From Cacajao melanocephalus (lineage: Eukaryota > Chordata > Mammalia > Primates > Pitheciidae), in assembly GCA_963573385.1 (NCBI GenBank), contig CAUYLG010061895.1, forward strand, positions 248,001-312,000: a DNA stretch of 64,000 nucleotides, written 5' to 3'. The notes beneath the pieces are model-generated. The model worked only from the letters and a program-made list of their open reading frames with translations, did not search any database and was not told the origin of the DNA. A program made the translations under genes and the position numbers. Positions 36,135-49,275 of this stretch are shown in pieces. The first letter of the stretch is position 1, and each line of letters starts with the position of its first letter.

Positions 36135-36622
36135 CCCCACCCCCCACTGATGTCCTAATTCCTGGAATCTGTGTATAAGCCACTTTACATGGCAAAAGGG
36201 ACTTTGCAAATGTGATTAAGTTGAGGATCTTCAGATGCGGAGATTATTCTGGGCATCTGAGTATTATCCAGATGAGTCCAAAGTAATCAAAGTGTTTTTA
36301 TTAGAGGAAGGCAGAGGGGTCAAGGATCAGAATCAGAGTAAGAGATATGATAACAGAAACAGAGATGAGACAGAAAGAGTCAGAGAGATTTGAAGATGCT
36401 ACACTGTTGGCTTAGAAGATGAAAGAAGGAGCTACAAGCCAGGGAAAATAGGTGGTTTCTAAGCAAGAAAATGGAATTTTTTCTGGAACTACCAAAAAGA
36501 ACACAGCCTTTGCCAATCATTTTAGATTTCTGACATCTTAAACTGGAAGATAATAAATTTGTGTTGTTTTAAGCCACTAAATTTATGCGAATTTGTTAGA
36601 GCTGGAAGAGGAAACAAATATA
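36135..36622 (+). repeat. LTR-like repeat (same broad family as 1-656)
   Basis: Starts CCCCCACTGATGTCCTAATT, passes ACATGGCAAAAGGGACTTTG and TTTGAAGATGCTACACTGTT and ends AATAAATTTGTGTTGTTTTA-AGCCACTAAATTTA. Old solo LTR-like copy; subfamily not fixed. Confidence 0.7.
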
Positions 36623-37707
36623 CTTAATTAAAAATATTCTGGAAACAATCAATGCTGCCCACAGGAAACATAATGTGAACATATAGGAAATTTTAAATTT
36701 CCTAGCATACACATTGAAAAAAGAATCAAGTTAAATTAAATTTAATAATATATTGTATTTAGCCCAATATGTCAAATATTATCACTTCAACATATAATCA
36801 ATGTGAAGGACTATTAAATATATTCAAAATTCAATGTGTATATTATATTTAGAGCATATCTCAACTTGGACTAATTCCATTTCAATAGCCACATATGGCT
36901 AGTGACTACTATAAAGGATAGTGCAGCTTTAGATGATAAGAAACAAGTTAAAAAGAAAATTTTATGTATTATCCATACCATTCTAAAGCTCTGTCACAAT
37001 CTAGATAAAGAATCACAAAGGCATGTAAAAAATATCAGGATGGTTTTACAGGAAACTTTCTGATAACTCTGTATTTGAGAATTATATTTAAAAAGAAAGA
37101 TTAGAAAAGAAACGAAAGTTAAAAAGAACATGAAAGAGTATGATTACGTAATGATATTGAGTTGACTGACGTTTGTAAAAATGTCAGCAATAATAGAAAG
37201 AAATTTATCTGGTATTTTTAGAACAAAATGATAGTCAAGGATGGGATAAGAATAACATTGCTTGGGGCCAACTACATAATATGAACAAATGACCAAGAGA
37301 AAAGCAAAACTACTAAATCCAAGCTCCAATTTCTTCATAGGGAAGAAGGGTGTTTGAACTGGAAAAGAATATGATGGCAAGAAAATGATAAGAAAGCCTG
37401 AAGGTAACTTAAATTTTTTTAAGATTTCAGGTCCAAATCTATTACCTAATTTAGAAAACTAAGAGTATGTGAAGATGTGTTCTTGGAACTAGTATCAATT
37501 ATTTTTAAGTCACCATGAAAAAGTGTCATGAAAATTAGCTGTCCTGGTTTTTTAACAAGGACAAACAAATCTTGTTTTCAAACAAGATTCCAAAAACTGC
37601 AGTTTACCAATCTTGACATTAACTGAACTTCTAAAACTGATGCTCATGTGTGTTTGCTAAGTGTCTAGTCACAATAATGTTTTTTTCCCCCTTTTCGCTT
37701 TTTAGAA
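36623..37707. other. AT-rich sequence, nothing recognised
   Basis: No gene supported. Confidence 0.35.
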
Positions 37708-37713
37708 TTATTG

Positions 37714-38030
37714 GAGCTGGGCGCAGTGGCTCACACCTGTAATCCTAGGGCTTTGGGAGGCCAAGGTGTTTGAGGCCAAGAATTTGAGACCAGCCTTGGC
37801 AACATAGTGAGACCCTGTAGAGACACAAATTACTTTATAGAGACTCTGTCTCTACACAGATTTTTTTAAAAAAATAGCCAGTCATGGTGGTGTGAGACTC
37901 TGGCTCTAACAACTCGAGAGGCTGAGGCAGGAGGATCATTCAAGCCCAGGAGTTGGAGGCTGTAGTGAGCCACAATTGTGCCACTACACTCTAGCCTAGG
38001 TGACAGAGTGAGATTCTGTTTTTTAAAGTC
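37714..38030 (+). mobile_element. Alu SINE (J-like), plus strand
   Basis: GAGCTGGGCGCAGTGGCTCA start, both monomers present, with an extra GAGACTCTGTCTCTAC-type segment between them, and a T/A-poor worn tail. TTATTGGAG occurs at both ends (37708-37716 and 38031-38039), a likely target-site duplication. Confidence 0.93.
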
Positions 38031-38039
38031 TTATTGGAG

Positions 38040-39320
38040 TGGCAGATCAAATGTGTCATTTGCATTGTTTATCTTAACTGCATCCAGGTCTTTTACAAAA
38101 ATCACCCATAATTTTCCTGTGGACAAAATTGAGACAGATGGGCTAGATGGTGGTGTAGTTGAATAAATCCCCTAAAAGTTGAACAATCATTCTACTGTAG
38201 TATCTAATATATGTTCTCTCATGCTATCTTCTCTTTTCCTTTTTTGAGGCATGAAATTCCTACAGGAATTTGTTTTGTAATTGGACTTGTCCATTAAGTA
38301 TGTTAATTTCATGGTAGATAGAAATGAGACACTTTAGTAAGGAGCCTGCCTTAGGTTACAGACTTTAAATAAATTATTTAAAACCATCAACTGTTTTTGG
38401 AATTCGTATTTTCAATGATGCTTTTAAAAACTATTTACTAATAAGGAGTTTAATACTTAAATATTAAATTTTAAATCAAATATTAATTCAATTTAGGCAA
38501 AGTTTAACATCTATTTTCTCTCTGTGTCCCCATTTGCAATAGGGAAGTCAAGGTCTTATATTTGGATTACTCTCTGCTACACAAACATTTCTATTTAATT
38601 AATCAACTATATTAAGTTATCAAAAGGTATTTCGTATTGACGGCATTTAATTGACTTACAAAGAACTTTACCTTATAAAAAGAGTAAGTTAAATAAAAGC
38701 TTCAAAATTAATCTAAATTTAAAACAAATCGGTAATTAAACAGCAATTTAGCATCAATCCTAATTATGACTGTGTACATTTTAAATGAACTTTCATGATA
38801 TAATGGCAATATGTTTTCATCTTTTTTTGACTCTTAATCCTGACACAATCAAAAATTTGTTGTCTATTCTTCCTCTCCCCATATTCATTAAGAACTAGAC
38901 CAGGAAGCAAATATAGCAGACAAAAACAAAAATAATTACAGCATAAAAAAATAAGATCTCAGGAACGCCTGTCTTCTTCCTACCCTCATTACCCCTTTTC
39001 CTCTCTCCCACTCCATTCCCTTTGTTTCAATATACATACAATATACATAATGTACAATTATATTATAAATAATTCTATATTAAATATATTGAATTAAATG
39101 TATGTCATTAATATATATAATACACATATGAAGATACATGTATCTCCATTTAGCCATTACAAAGACTAACATTTTTATTTATGTATTTGCTCTCTCAGCT
39201 GACTTGAGGGCATCCAAACTGAATAATCATAATAGCAAAAAAAAAATCAACTCTCATTTGTTGAATGCATCCTCTGTACCAATATTGTACTCCCTTCTTA
39301 TGCTTATAGGTTTTTTCAAG
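38040..39320. other. AT-rich sequence, nothing recognised
   Basis: No gene supported. A very AT-rich stretch lies near 39030-39130. Confidence 0.35.
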
Positions 39321-39324
39321 TTTG

Positions 39325-39465
39325 AAGAGTACATATAATTTTTCCTACTTTTACAAGTCAGAAAACTGAAACCCAGTAACACTAAGTGAGTTGGTGCTAC
39401 TAACAACGGATTAAACTGAGATTACATCCAAGTTTAAATCCAAGCCTCCTGTACTCGTGTTCATT
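39325..39465 (-). repeat. MIR fragment (antisense)
   Basis: CAAGTCAGAAAACTGAAACC, CACTAAGTGAGTTGGTGCTA and AGTTTAAATCCAAGCCTCCT match reverse-complement MIR. Confidence 0.65.
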
Positions 39466-41264
39466 GTGAAGGGTGGTAACTCAGAGCTGAAGAGAACAGG
39501 TATTGAGGGAATAGTTTCAGGGTTCAGGAGCTAATATAAATGGAATGGACAGTTGGCGGGGGGGTTCTTCCAAAAAAGACAGCATCACCTTTTAGTGATG
39601 GGATGCTCCAAGCTCTTCTAGGAGGCAGAGATAACACCAGGACTTGGGGTAGCTTTAGTTCTCCTGCCTCACATGGGGCCAATGCTGCTGACTATTCTAA
39701 AGAGCAACAGAGGATGAAGGTGTCTCCTTGTAGTGAGATACAGTGATTCCATCATGGGTGAAGCTGAACTATGTTTTAAGGCAAGGGGGGGACAAGAGGA
39801 GAGCCTTGGTGAGACTGAAACTTGGGAGCTGTAAGCAAAATCCTCCTGAAATGACTGCTCCGATGAGAGAAAATACCAGGATGCCCCTTCAAAACTGTGT
39901 TCACAGCAACACATTTGGTTTCCCTCTTTCTCTGGGAAAGGGCACTGGCTCAAAATCATACCTAGGGCAACCAGAGAAAGGTGTAGCTCGAAGTACCAGG
40001 AGAGAATGACCAGTAAATATGATAACAGAAGGGTCAACTAAGGTCAGGGAAATAGATCCCAGAGGACTTGGTAACAAGAAGATTCTTCATCCAGAAATTG
40101 CAAGCGATATTGGGAATTCTTGGCATGGACTCAGATTGGTTCATGGCTGCATGGCTGTGCCAGCCTTACTAGTCTCTGCCCTCCTCATCTAACTTTGTCC
40201 AATCTATTTCTCACACTGACACTAAAATAATATTTTTATAACACAAATCTGAATAAATCACTTATCTGCTTAATTTTTACCAGAATTAGTGATTCTCACT
40301 CTGGTTGCACATTAGAATCCCTTGGATCCCTTGGGAAGAAAGTAAAAATACCAATGTTTGGTCCCCACTTCAAGAACAATTAAATCAGAATCTCTGGAGC
40401 TGGCGCTATATCACACTTTCAAAGCATTACTACATGCAGCCTGAGTTAAGAACAGGGATCCAGAGACATATTTTAGACTCTGTAGAATGGTAAATTCCTC
40501 CTTAAACTGGATCCTGCTAGTATTATGGAGATGTGCACAGGATTTGCATTCAGAAAAACCAGGGCGACTATGTTACTCCCTCTGAGTAATAACTTCTTAG
40601 AGGGAAAAATTATTCTTTTCCCTCATCTGCAATGTAGAAGTGGCTGCAGTATTTGTAGACAGAGTTATCTATTTCCTTCAACCTTGATATTTTACCTTGT
40701 TCACACTGCATAAAGGAAGATCTTTTAATATAACATATACCTAAGTTTTACTATTGAGAAAGGTCAGTATTACTAATAGGAGAAAGGGCTGCTGAATTTG
40801 AAATGCTCCATTAAAAGATCACCACCACCACCACCAACAAAATAAACATCTAAACCTACTTCTCCTGAGCTTTGTAATAAAACTACTATGAAAAGAAGAT
40901 TCATAATATTCCAGCCTAATGGATGCTCTTAAGTAGAATGAATAACTCAAGGAAGCATCCTGGGATATAAGGTTACTATCACTTTCCAATGAAGTTTAAA
41001 ATGATCATTAATATTTATTTTTCTTTTAATAAAATTCATTCTGATAAATCTAGGAAGCTATGGAGAAAATTGTCCAGTACAGAGATTTTTATCTCACTTT
41101 TAGGTAAGAGAACTTGAGCCAAGAAAAATTTAACATAAGAAATGTGACACCTCCATTAAATAACCAGATTCATCATGCCAAGGGCATCTTTTAATATTAG
41201 ATACTCATACCTAGAGACACTTTTCAGCATAGGTAATAGTTTCCTTAAGAATAACAGTCATTTT
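39466..41264. other. Unique sequence, nothing recognised
   Basis: No gene supported. A (ACC)5 run lies at 40821-40836. The open frames at 39.5-40.0 kb on both strands are mirror shadows without domains. Confidence 0.35.
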
Positions 41265-41480
41265 TAAAATACCTCACTATTCGCTAAGCACTTCAACATA
41301 CCTGATTTTATTTCAGTTTTGGAAAAAAAATCAAGATAAGAAGGGCAGATAATATCTGTCCTCTTTTACAATTAAAAAAATCGACTAAGGAAAATTGGCT
41401 CCCTAAGGCCACACAGAGGTCTCTACCAACTATAAAAATCAGATCTTTGAACTTTTGGTCTACTGCCCTTTCTAATAGTA
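41265..41480 (-). repeat. MIR fragment (antisense)
   Basis: ATTCGCTAAGCACTTCAACA, TCCTCTTTTACAATTAAAAA and CCCTAAGGCCACACAGAGGT match reverse-complement MIR. Confidence 0.7.
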
Positions 41481-41597
41481 AACATTGCTATTTTTCCTAA
41501 ACTGGTGTGGGGTACAGGAAGACCTCAGATAAGTTAGTCTTGTGGGTTTCAAAATATTTTTTGTGGAGGTCAGTTTTCCAAAAATAATAAATCAGTC

Positions 41598-41893
41598 GGC
41601 TGGGCATGGGGGCTTACACCTATCATCCCAGCACTTTCGGAGGCTGAGATGGGTGGATTACTTGAGATCAAGAGTTCTAGACCAGCCTATCCAACATGGT
41701 AAAACCCTGTGCCTGCCAAAAATACAAAAACTTAGCTGGGCTTGGTGGCACATACCTGTAATCCCAGCTACTCAGGAGGCTGTGGCACGAGAATGCTGGA
41801 ACCTAGGAGGTGGAGGCTGCAGTGAGCCAAGATCACACCACCGCACCCAGCCAGGGTGTCAGAGTGAGGATGTCTTAAATAAATAAATAAATC
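41598..41893 (+). mobile_element. Alu SINE, plus strand
   Basis: GGCTGGGCATGGGGGCTTAC start, CAGCACTTTCGGAGGCTGAG, AGGTGGAGGCTGCAGTGAGC and an AAATAAATAAATAAAT tail. Complete dimer. Confidence 0.95.
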
Positions 41894-42034
41894 CAATTTG
41901 TAAGCAAATGGTTTAGGCAAAAAACAAACTGATATAGTATAAGCCAAGGAGATAGGGGACAAAGAGCTCTGGCCACCAAGTTCCCATCCCCACCTAGCAC
42001 CCATTGGAGGGCTTCCTGGAGTGCTCCTTAAAAA

Positions 42035-42130
42035 TCATATGCTCCTTTTACAAAGGAGGAAGCATAGCCCTCAGAAATTATTTGGTTAAGCTCACCCAGT
42101 TAGAGATTTCAGGACTCTGAATTCCTAACA
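42035..42130 (-). repeat. MIR fragment (antisense)
   Basis: TTTACAAAGGAGGAAGCATA and TTAAGCTCACCCAGTTAGAG match reverse-complement MIR. Confidence 0.55.
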
Positions 42131-42184
42131 AAATGCCATGTTACAGTGTCTCCCAGATCACATGGGTGTGAATAGCTTCAGCTA

Positions 42185-42700
42185 CCACCTCCAAGCTGGC
42201 CGCTTGCTTTCCTGACCAGCAATCTCTCTTCCCACCCATTGCCTCTCTAAGCATGCTGCGCTACTTGTGGCTTTTCAAATCCACTATGCTCTTTCTGAAA
42301 CATTTCACCTTTGCAGTTGGCTTTCTCTCTGTCTGAAAGGCTTTCCTTTTGGATGCCCTCTTTCCTAATCAATCCACCTTTCTAATTTCCAAAGGTCTAT
42401 CAATTCTTATTTTAGTCAGCACTGCCTCTGTTAGCCCTTCAGAGACACAACCTATCCTACTTCACTCCTCACTGCCACTCTTGACCCCTTATAGCCTCCA
42501 CTCCCAAGCTAGGTTGGGGTTAAGCCTACTCAAACTATGCTTATCCTTATCTCTTATCACATTTGTAATGTATTAATTGTTCTTCAGGAGAGAGAGTTTT
42601 ATCTACATTCCTACCTTTGCTCCCCAGCATTTTGAATCTATTGACTGTCACAACCAGAATTTGTTAAAAAAAAAAAAAGAAAAAAGAAATGCATAAATGA
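42185..42700 (+). repeat. L2 3' portion, diverged
   Basis: The order of segments (GTTGGCTTTCTCTCTGTCTG, CTGCCTCTGTTAGCCCTTCA, TCACATTTGTAATGTATTAA) follows the end of L2 ORF2 and 3' UTR. An A-rich run ends it near 42665-42680. Confidence 0.6.
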
Positions 42701-43755
42701 ATGAATGTTATCTTTATTTCTTAGAGAAAGCATGAATGTGGAGTAGTGTAGAATACATTCCAAAGAAGTGGGCCTCAGTTGAAATTGCTGCCTATACTAT
42801 ATCATACTGCCAGAAAATGACAGTCATGGACTCCAGCAGATCTCAATTCACGGCTCTTAAAACTTCCAGGACCATGACAGACATGTCTTGCCAGATACCT
42901 ACATTAAGCTGCCTAATCTTTCATTCACAAATTTAAAGAGAAAAAAAGAAACAGCAAGCATCTGGAAAAAAAGCATTAAAAAGGAAAAACAAATAAATAG
43001 AAAAACAATAACCATAATGAGAACACAGAGATTTTCGGGGAAAAAAAATTAAAAATATTTAACCTATTACTTTTAAGGAGATTTGAGGGACTACTGTTTC
43101 AAGAAAATAAAAATAGCCTTCTCTGAAAATATATCTATAATATAGTATAGATTTTTGATAGAACTTTAATATTAAAATTTAAAAATAATTAATAAAAGCC
43201 CTGAGTCACCAAATGCATGTGACTGCAGATTAATTCACAAACCAAAAGATGAAGGAAAAATCTCTCACTTAAAAGAACTAGTATTATAATAGATTTTGAA
43301 GGAATAAGTAAATAAATTACAGTTTACAATCCCAGGTGTGCCTGTTGTTTTATTTTACTTCTGCTGCTTTCAAGCAAAACTTAATATAATAATTTTACTA
43401 AAATTATGTCTAATAAAACACATTTTCAAATTGTGCACAATGTTCTCCTAGAATTGACAAGATAAACTAACACATTATTAGTGTAAAATCTTTATGAAGA
43501 GTAATTTTACTGCACTTTTTAAGAACCATACATTTCCTTTGTGCTACAGTATTGTTTTTTTTCTTGGAGAAAAGCACAAAAAAAACAAACACTGAGTATT
43601 GAAGAAAGAAGTCCTAGAAACTCCTTTCTCTTCTGAAGCTAACGTTATTTTCCTAATTTGTTTTGTTTTTGTTTGTTTCTTAAATACTTTTGTTTGCTGT
43701 TGCTCAAGGAATGTAAAATTTCAATTAGGAGGAATAAGTTTAAGAAAGCTATTGA
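42701..43755. other. AT-rich sequence, nothing recognised
   Basis: No gene supported. Confidence 0.35.
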
Positions 43756-44068
<313 letters not shown>

Positions 44069-44389
44069 TTACTTTGTCACTACAAATAAATGATTACTTT
44101 TGGAGGTAATGCATATGTTAGTTATTTGATTTAGTCATTGCACAATGTATACATATTACTAAACATCATGTGTAACACCATAAATATATACCTTTTTATC
44201 TGTCAAATAAGAAATGAATAATAAAAAATATTTTTCATTATTTATTTATTCAAATTACTGTCAATAGTTTAATATAGCTTCAGAGTCTTGAAGTTCAATA
44301 AGAGATTTCTTTACCAAGAAGGTAAATATTTTCCCTTTCCTTTTTAGGGGTTTACTGGAGGTAAATCAAGTCCAGCAGTTTAATTATCT

Positions 44390-44830
44390 TTCCTCTAGAA
44401 ATTTAATCCAAAATAATAATCCCAAAGAAGGAAAACCTATATGTGGAAATGTGCTTCTAACAATAATTTATAGCAGCAAAATCAGGAATAATTAAACACC
44501 CAGAAATAGTGAAACATTTAGGTAAAATATGCTAATATACTTGATATACATTATTAGATTACATAAAAATATAGTTAAATGTTCAGCATACAATGTAAGT
44601 GAAGAAAGTATACAAAATTAAATTTGTGCTATAATTTCAATTATATAAAAATATATGCATGCATTTGAATTTCAGAAATTTGAAGGAACACATAAAAATG
44701 ATTGACATTTTTTTGAATGAATGTATATATTCCTTATTTCCATATATTTAATAAAGCTAGCAAAACAGACTTTAAAAACTAAAAAGCAACACAATTTTTC
44801 ATTTTTTCCATCAGTATCTCAAATATATAT
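44390..44830 (+). repeat. Old L1 (L1M) 3' fragment
   Basis: AGAAATTTAATCCAAAATAA, ATAATTTATAGCAGCAAAAT and AATGTTCAGCATACAATGTA-like text follow the ancient L1 ORF2 end. Confidence 0.55.
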
Positions 44831-46759
44831 GGGTTAAGAGTATTGTTAACCACATCTAATTAATGTTAAAATGTATGTATGAGTCATACATTCCATCCTA
44901 ACTTCAAATTAGGGTTCCTCAACCTGATGAATCTGCCCTCTCTCATTTATCTTATTTTTTAGAAGGTGACCATGTTAATGCAGTAATAGAAACTTACATG
45001 TATACATTTTACAGTTCTCAGAATTTACATACACACATATAGAATAATCCAACTCTCCTAACTACCAAGGTTAAAGTTAAGAAGAGAAACAGGTATTTTA
45101 AGAAGAATAGGTGCTATTCTTTTTTAATAAATAAAGATAAAGGGGAAAATGAAGTCCCACAAGGGCACAGAAGGAAACCCATTTCCAATCGTTTACTCTA
45201 CATTAGTGTCATCTCATGGTACCATTTGATAAAAAAGTAATTCATGATACATTGAACTTATAGAGGATAAATCTCCTTTTCTAAAGTTTTCAAAATAGAG
45301 AAAAATTTCAATTATTTACATCTGGTTTACCCTTTTTGACTTAATACAAATTTGAAGACATCCTATGTAAAGGCAGTCTACCAAGTGCTAAAGATAAAGA
45401 GGTGCACAATATACAGGGCATTTTTAAAGGATTTGCAGTCTTAAGAGTGAAGATGTACACAAAAATAAATACGTTTTAGTCAACATGAGAAGTGCTGAAG
45501 CAAAGATCAATAGCACACAGTCAAGGAAACGTTTAATCGTGTGCAGGGTGAGGATAGAGAGGGAGTCTGGAAAAGTACTTTAGAAAGACTAAGTGTGGAG
45601 GATAAGCAAGCGTTCATGAAATAAGATGGGGCAGAGAGTGAGAATATTTTAGAAAGAATCAAAATTTAATAATTTCACAGAATTTTATTAATGGGTATTA
45701 CCAAATCATCCAATTTCGCAAGCATTATTTAATTCTCCAATCATCGTCCTAATTTGCATACAACTGGTCCAATTACACATATTTGGGTGACCTATTAGCC
45801 CATATAGATAACCAATTTGTCTGAATGCTGTTGAAGTTGAGGTTAAGGAAGGTCAAGAACAACGCCTAACGTTTAAAGCCTAGAGAAGCAGCTCAAGTCT
45901 GTAGCTTCCAACTCCATCCTGAAGCTACTTCCTACTGAAACCATGAGGCATGAAATGTATGGATCAGTTAACCCATTTACTAACCAGATATAGCCATGAA
46001 TATTTTCAAGCTCTTTTTAGGTTAATTTGAAATAATAATGTCCTGATGTAAAAAATTACAGGCTTATATCTCCCCACAATATCTTACTCTTTACAGGCCA
46101 GTCTTTATCTAATCCCACTATGCTCATCCTCTCTGCTTCCTCTAGAAATAATTTTGCTTGATTTGAATTTCAAGGATGAACACAGTATGAGATTAAATCT
46201 CTATTTACAAATAATGGAAAAATTGGTTTAATCCTTTGAATTTTCATATACCTAAACAGCTTTAATTTGTATTGTTTTCTTTCATACAAAGGAAATGCTC
46301 TTCAATACATCCATCTATGGTCATAATAAAATTTTTATTCTAATATCCGCTTCTTCTTCATTCCAATTAATTCTGCTCAACTAAAAATTGTCAGGTCTCA
46401 GAATTTTTCTGTCTTTCAAAGCACCTTAGTGGTAGTATAAATCAGTTTACCTTTATGTGGTAATACACATAACTAGGAATTTAAAGACCCATGTCTGTAG
46501 CTGCGGCTTCTTTCTCTGTCATGAGAGTTATCTTCCAGTTTTTTCCTCTATTTTCCTATGCAATGTAAACCTACATCTCTGGAGAATTGCCAATGTTCTC
46601 ATGCCATTTTTTAATTCCTACTGTCCCCTCCCCTACGCCCATCATAATTTTTAGAAGTAGATATCTAGCTTTCTGAATTCACTCTAGCTCTTTTTCTGGC
46701 TTAAGTGGAGTAGACCAAATAGGAATTCAACAGCATAGATCTTGGGATTTAGTAAGGTT
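44831..46759. other. AT-rich sequence, nothing confident
   Basis: Weak L2-like text near 45360-45480 (CAAGTGCTAAAGATAAAGAG) but nothing firm. No gene supported. Confidence 0.35.
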
Positions 46760-47265
46760 TGGAAAACATTTCACTTCTGTTCCACTTCCAGGCAATCCCT
46801 CTCTTCTCAACCCCAGGCTGCTTCACTGCACAATATCTGCTTTAGCCTTCACAGTCACTTCATTCCCCATCTGTAAGGCAGCCTGTTTCACTGTATTTGG
46901 TCTATTCAAGGTGCCTGGAAGTGACCACTCTCTTGTATTTTCACCTGGCTGTCCTCATTCTCATAAGGCCATTTCCTAGGACTGACTTCTGATGGTCCTT
47001 TGCTTCTTCCCAACCTTATACTCTGCATCCAACCAGACTGGCATCCTCTCTAACTTTGCCCTGCACTGTGTCTCTCATCCTTATCATCCTGGGCTGAGTT
47101 TCCCTTTCAGCAAGATGTTAGCCTCATCATTCCCTCTGCTCAATACAACTTCAACTTACAGACTGAAGCTCCAAGAAGACAGGAGCTTCTGCTTATCACT
47201 ACATTCTCAGTGTCCAGTAAATTGAGATGGTTAATAATCATTCACTGAATGAAATAATACATTTT
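46760..47265 (+). repeat. L2 3' portion, diverged
   Basis: CTGAAGCTCCAAGAAGACAG-GAGCTTCTGC, CATTCTCAGTGTCCAGTAAA and TAATCATTCACTGAATGAAA give the L2 3' order. Confidence 0.6.
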
Positions 47266-47954
47266 CCTTATGAATTCCTGTTACCTAACTGATCTCTTCA
47301 TGGGAGACAACTCTGGTACAAAATAAGGAAAGAATTGAGCAGTGTATAATTTAAGACAAGTTAGGTTAGGCTATAATAACAATTTTAAAGTTCCTGTTGT
47401 TTGTGGCAACAATGATTGATTCCTTGTGTACGCAACATGCCCATCATGATTCGGCAGGGATCTCGGTTCTAACAGTAACTCAAGGGTTCAAAGTAATGAA
47501 AGTTAACCCATCTTCGGAGGCTGCTCTCTCCTCACGAGCTCAGAGTTCATAAAGGGGAAAAGGGCATGGAAGTTTCTACACTGGATCTTAAGTTCTCAGT
47601 GAGAAGATCTCTTAACATCTTCTCATATGGTCAAGTTGTACGGTGGCACTCAAACTTTAAGAGCACATGGAAGTGTAATCCATGAAAAGAACTGGAAATA
47701 TCGATGAGGACTCATAATATTTTACACAGTTAGTAACAAATTCTGATCTACTTAAACATTCATTCCTCAGTAGTATGGTTTTACTCAATGTCTTCCAAAG
47801 GTGGATAAATACAAATCTGCATTTCTTCTTACTGATCCTTTATCTTTGTATCTTCCCTTCATTCGGGTCTATAAAGAGCATAGAGGAAAATATGAAAGCA
47901 TTTAACAGAAACCTATGCCTACAACAAGTGGAAGGTGTGATGAGAAACCTGACT
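47266..47954. other. Sequence of unclear origin
   Basis: The part near 47390-47690 (ATGATTCGGCAGGGATCTCG, TCCTCACGAGCTCAGAGTTC) has the look of an old antisense LTR or DNA element, but I cannot assign it. No gene supported. Confidence 0.3.
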
Positions 47955-48510
47955 TCTTTTGACTAGAAAAACATTCCAGGTAAATGGAATAGTGAGTGCA
48001 GAGGCCCTATGGCCAGAACGTAACCGGTATGTTCACAGAGCAACAAAGAAACCAGTGTGGCTAGAGCAGAGAGAGGAGGGAACCCAGACAAAAGATGACA
48101 CTGACAGGTAGTAAGAGCCAGATCAGGTAGGGCCTCGTTTGCCTTTGTAGGGATTTTGGCTATTATCCAGAGAGAAATTGGAACCCCTTGCAGGAATTTG
48201 AGCAGAATTTTTTTTGGTAAAATTTCAATTTGGCTACTGTGCAGAAAATGGTTGTAGAGGGACCAAGATGGAAACAGGAAGAGGAGCAAGAAGCCTATTG
48301 CAGAAATTCAAATGGAAGATGCTAATGGCTTGAACTGGGGTAGATGTAATGGAGGTGGTGAGGAAAGGATGGGATTCTTACATATATTAAAGGTAAATCC
48401 CAAAAGATTTATAAGAATATACAAGGGTATGACAAAAAAAAATGACCCAAGGATGACTCTGAGATCTGTGACTTTGTTGCAGAATTTTATCACATTTTAA
48501 AAGATGTCAG
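47955..48510 (-). repeat. L2 fragment (antisense)
   Basis: ACATTCCAGGTAAATGGAAT, AGAGGCCCTATGGCCAGAAC, CCAGTGTGGCTAGAGCAGAG, CAGATCAGGTAGGGCCTCGT and CCCAAGGATGACTCTGAGAT all occur in the order of reverse-complement L2. Long, clear copy. Confidence 0.85.
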
Positions 48511-48986
48511 TAAAATGTAAATCTGTTTGACAGAGAACACATACAAGTAGATCAAAGAGAATCAGGAGTCCTGATAATGCTGGTGGGTCTGCAATTAGAT
48601 AAAGTTGTTGCTTTCTTATGTTTTCAGCAATAAATTCAACTTTACTACTTCTCTTTATGGCAGATAAACTTAAATCATTCCTTGGCTTTCGGGGAAGACT
48701 TACCTATACTTAACTTCCTTTAGCTTTTTCAACAGATATATTGGTTTATTCTGATTTGCTCAGTTGAGAATGGGGCATCATTCAAAGGTCCAGCTGATGT
48801 TTATTGACTAGCAAGTGCATGCACATTATCAATATTCTTATGTTTGTAACTTTTTGACTAACAATAACTATGAGCAAGCACATTGTGTTCTCTTTATTCA
48901 ATATTTGATGGCTGTAAAGCTACAGGCCAGCTCATGTCCTCAGATGACCCAGATTGGAATTAGGCTTTTGTACCACTGCAACATTT

Positions 48987-49261
48987 CTTAGAAAACATAT
49001 ATTTTATTCTGTTTTAGGTTTTGGGGTACATGTGAAGAACATGTAAGATTGTTGCATAGGTACATACATGGCAATGTGCTTTGCTGCCTTCCTCCCCATC
49101 ACCTATATCTGGCATTTCTCTCCATGTTATCCCTCCCCAAGTCCCTGCCCCCCACTGTCCCTCTCCTAGTTCCCCCTCCAACAGACCCCAGTGTGTGATG
49201 CTCCCCTCCCTGTGTCCATGTGTTCTCATTGTTCAACACCCGCCTATGAGTGAGAACATGC
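48987..49261 (-). mobile_element. 5'-truncated L1 3' end (antisense)
   Basis: TTTTGGGGTACATGTGAAGA, CTTTGCTGCCTTCCTCCCCA and CACCCGCCTATGAGTGAGAA match the reverse complement of the L1 3' UTR. Perfect 14-base target-site duplications, CCACTGCAACATTT, flank it (48973-48986 and 49262-49275). Confidence 0.93.
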
Positions 49262-49275
49262 CCACTGCAACATTT

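Noticed and set aside
41542..41886. 114-codon plus-strand frame
   Set aside because: It is Alu-encoded.
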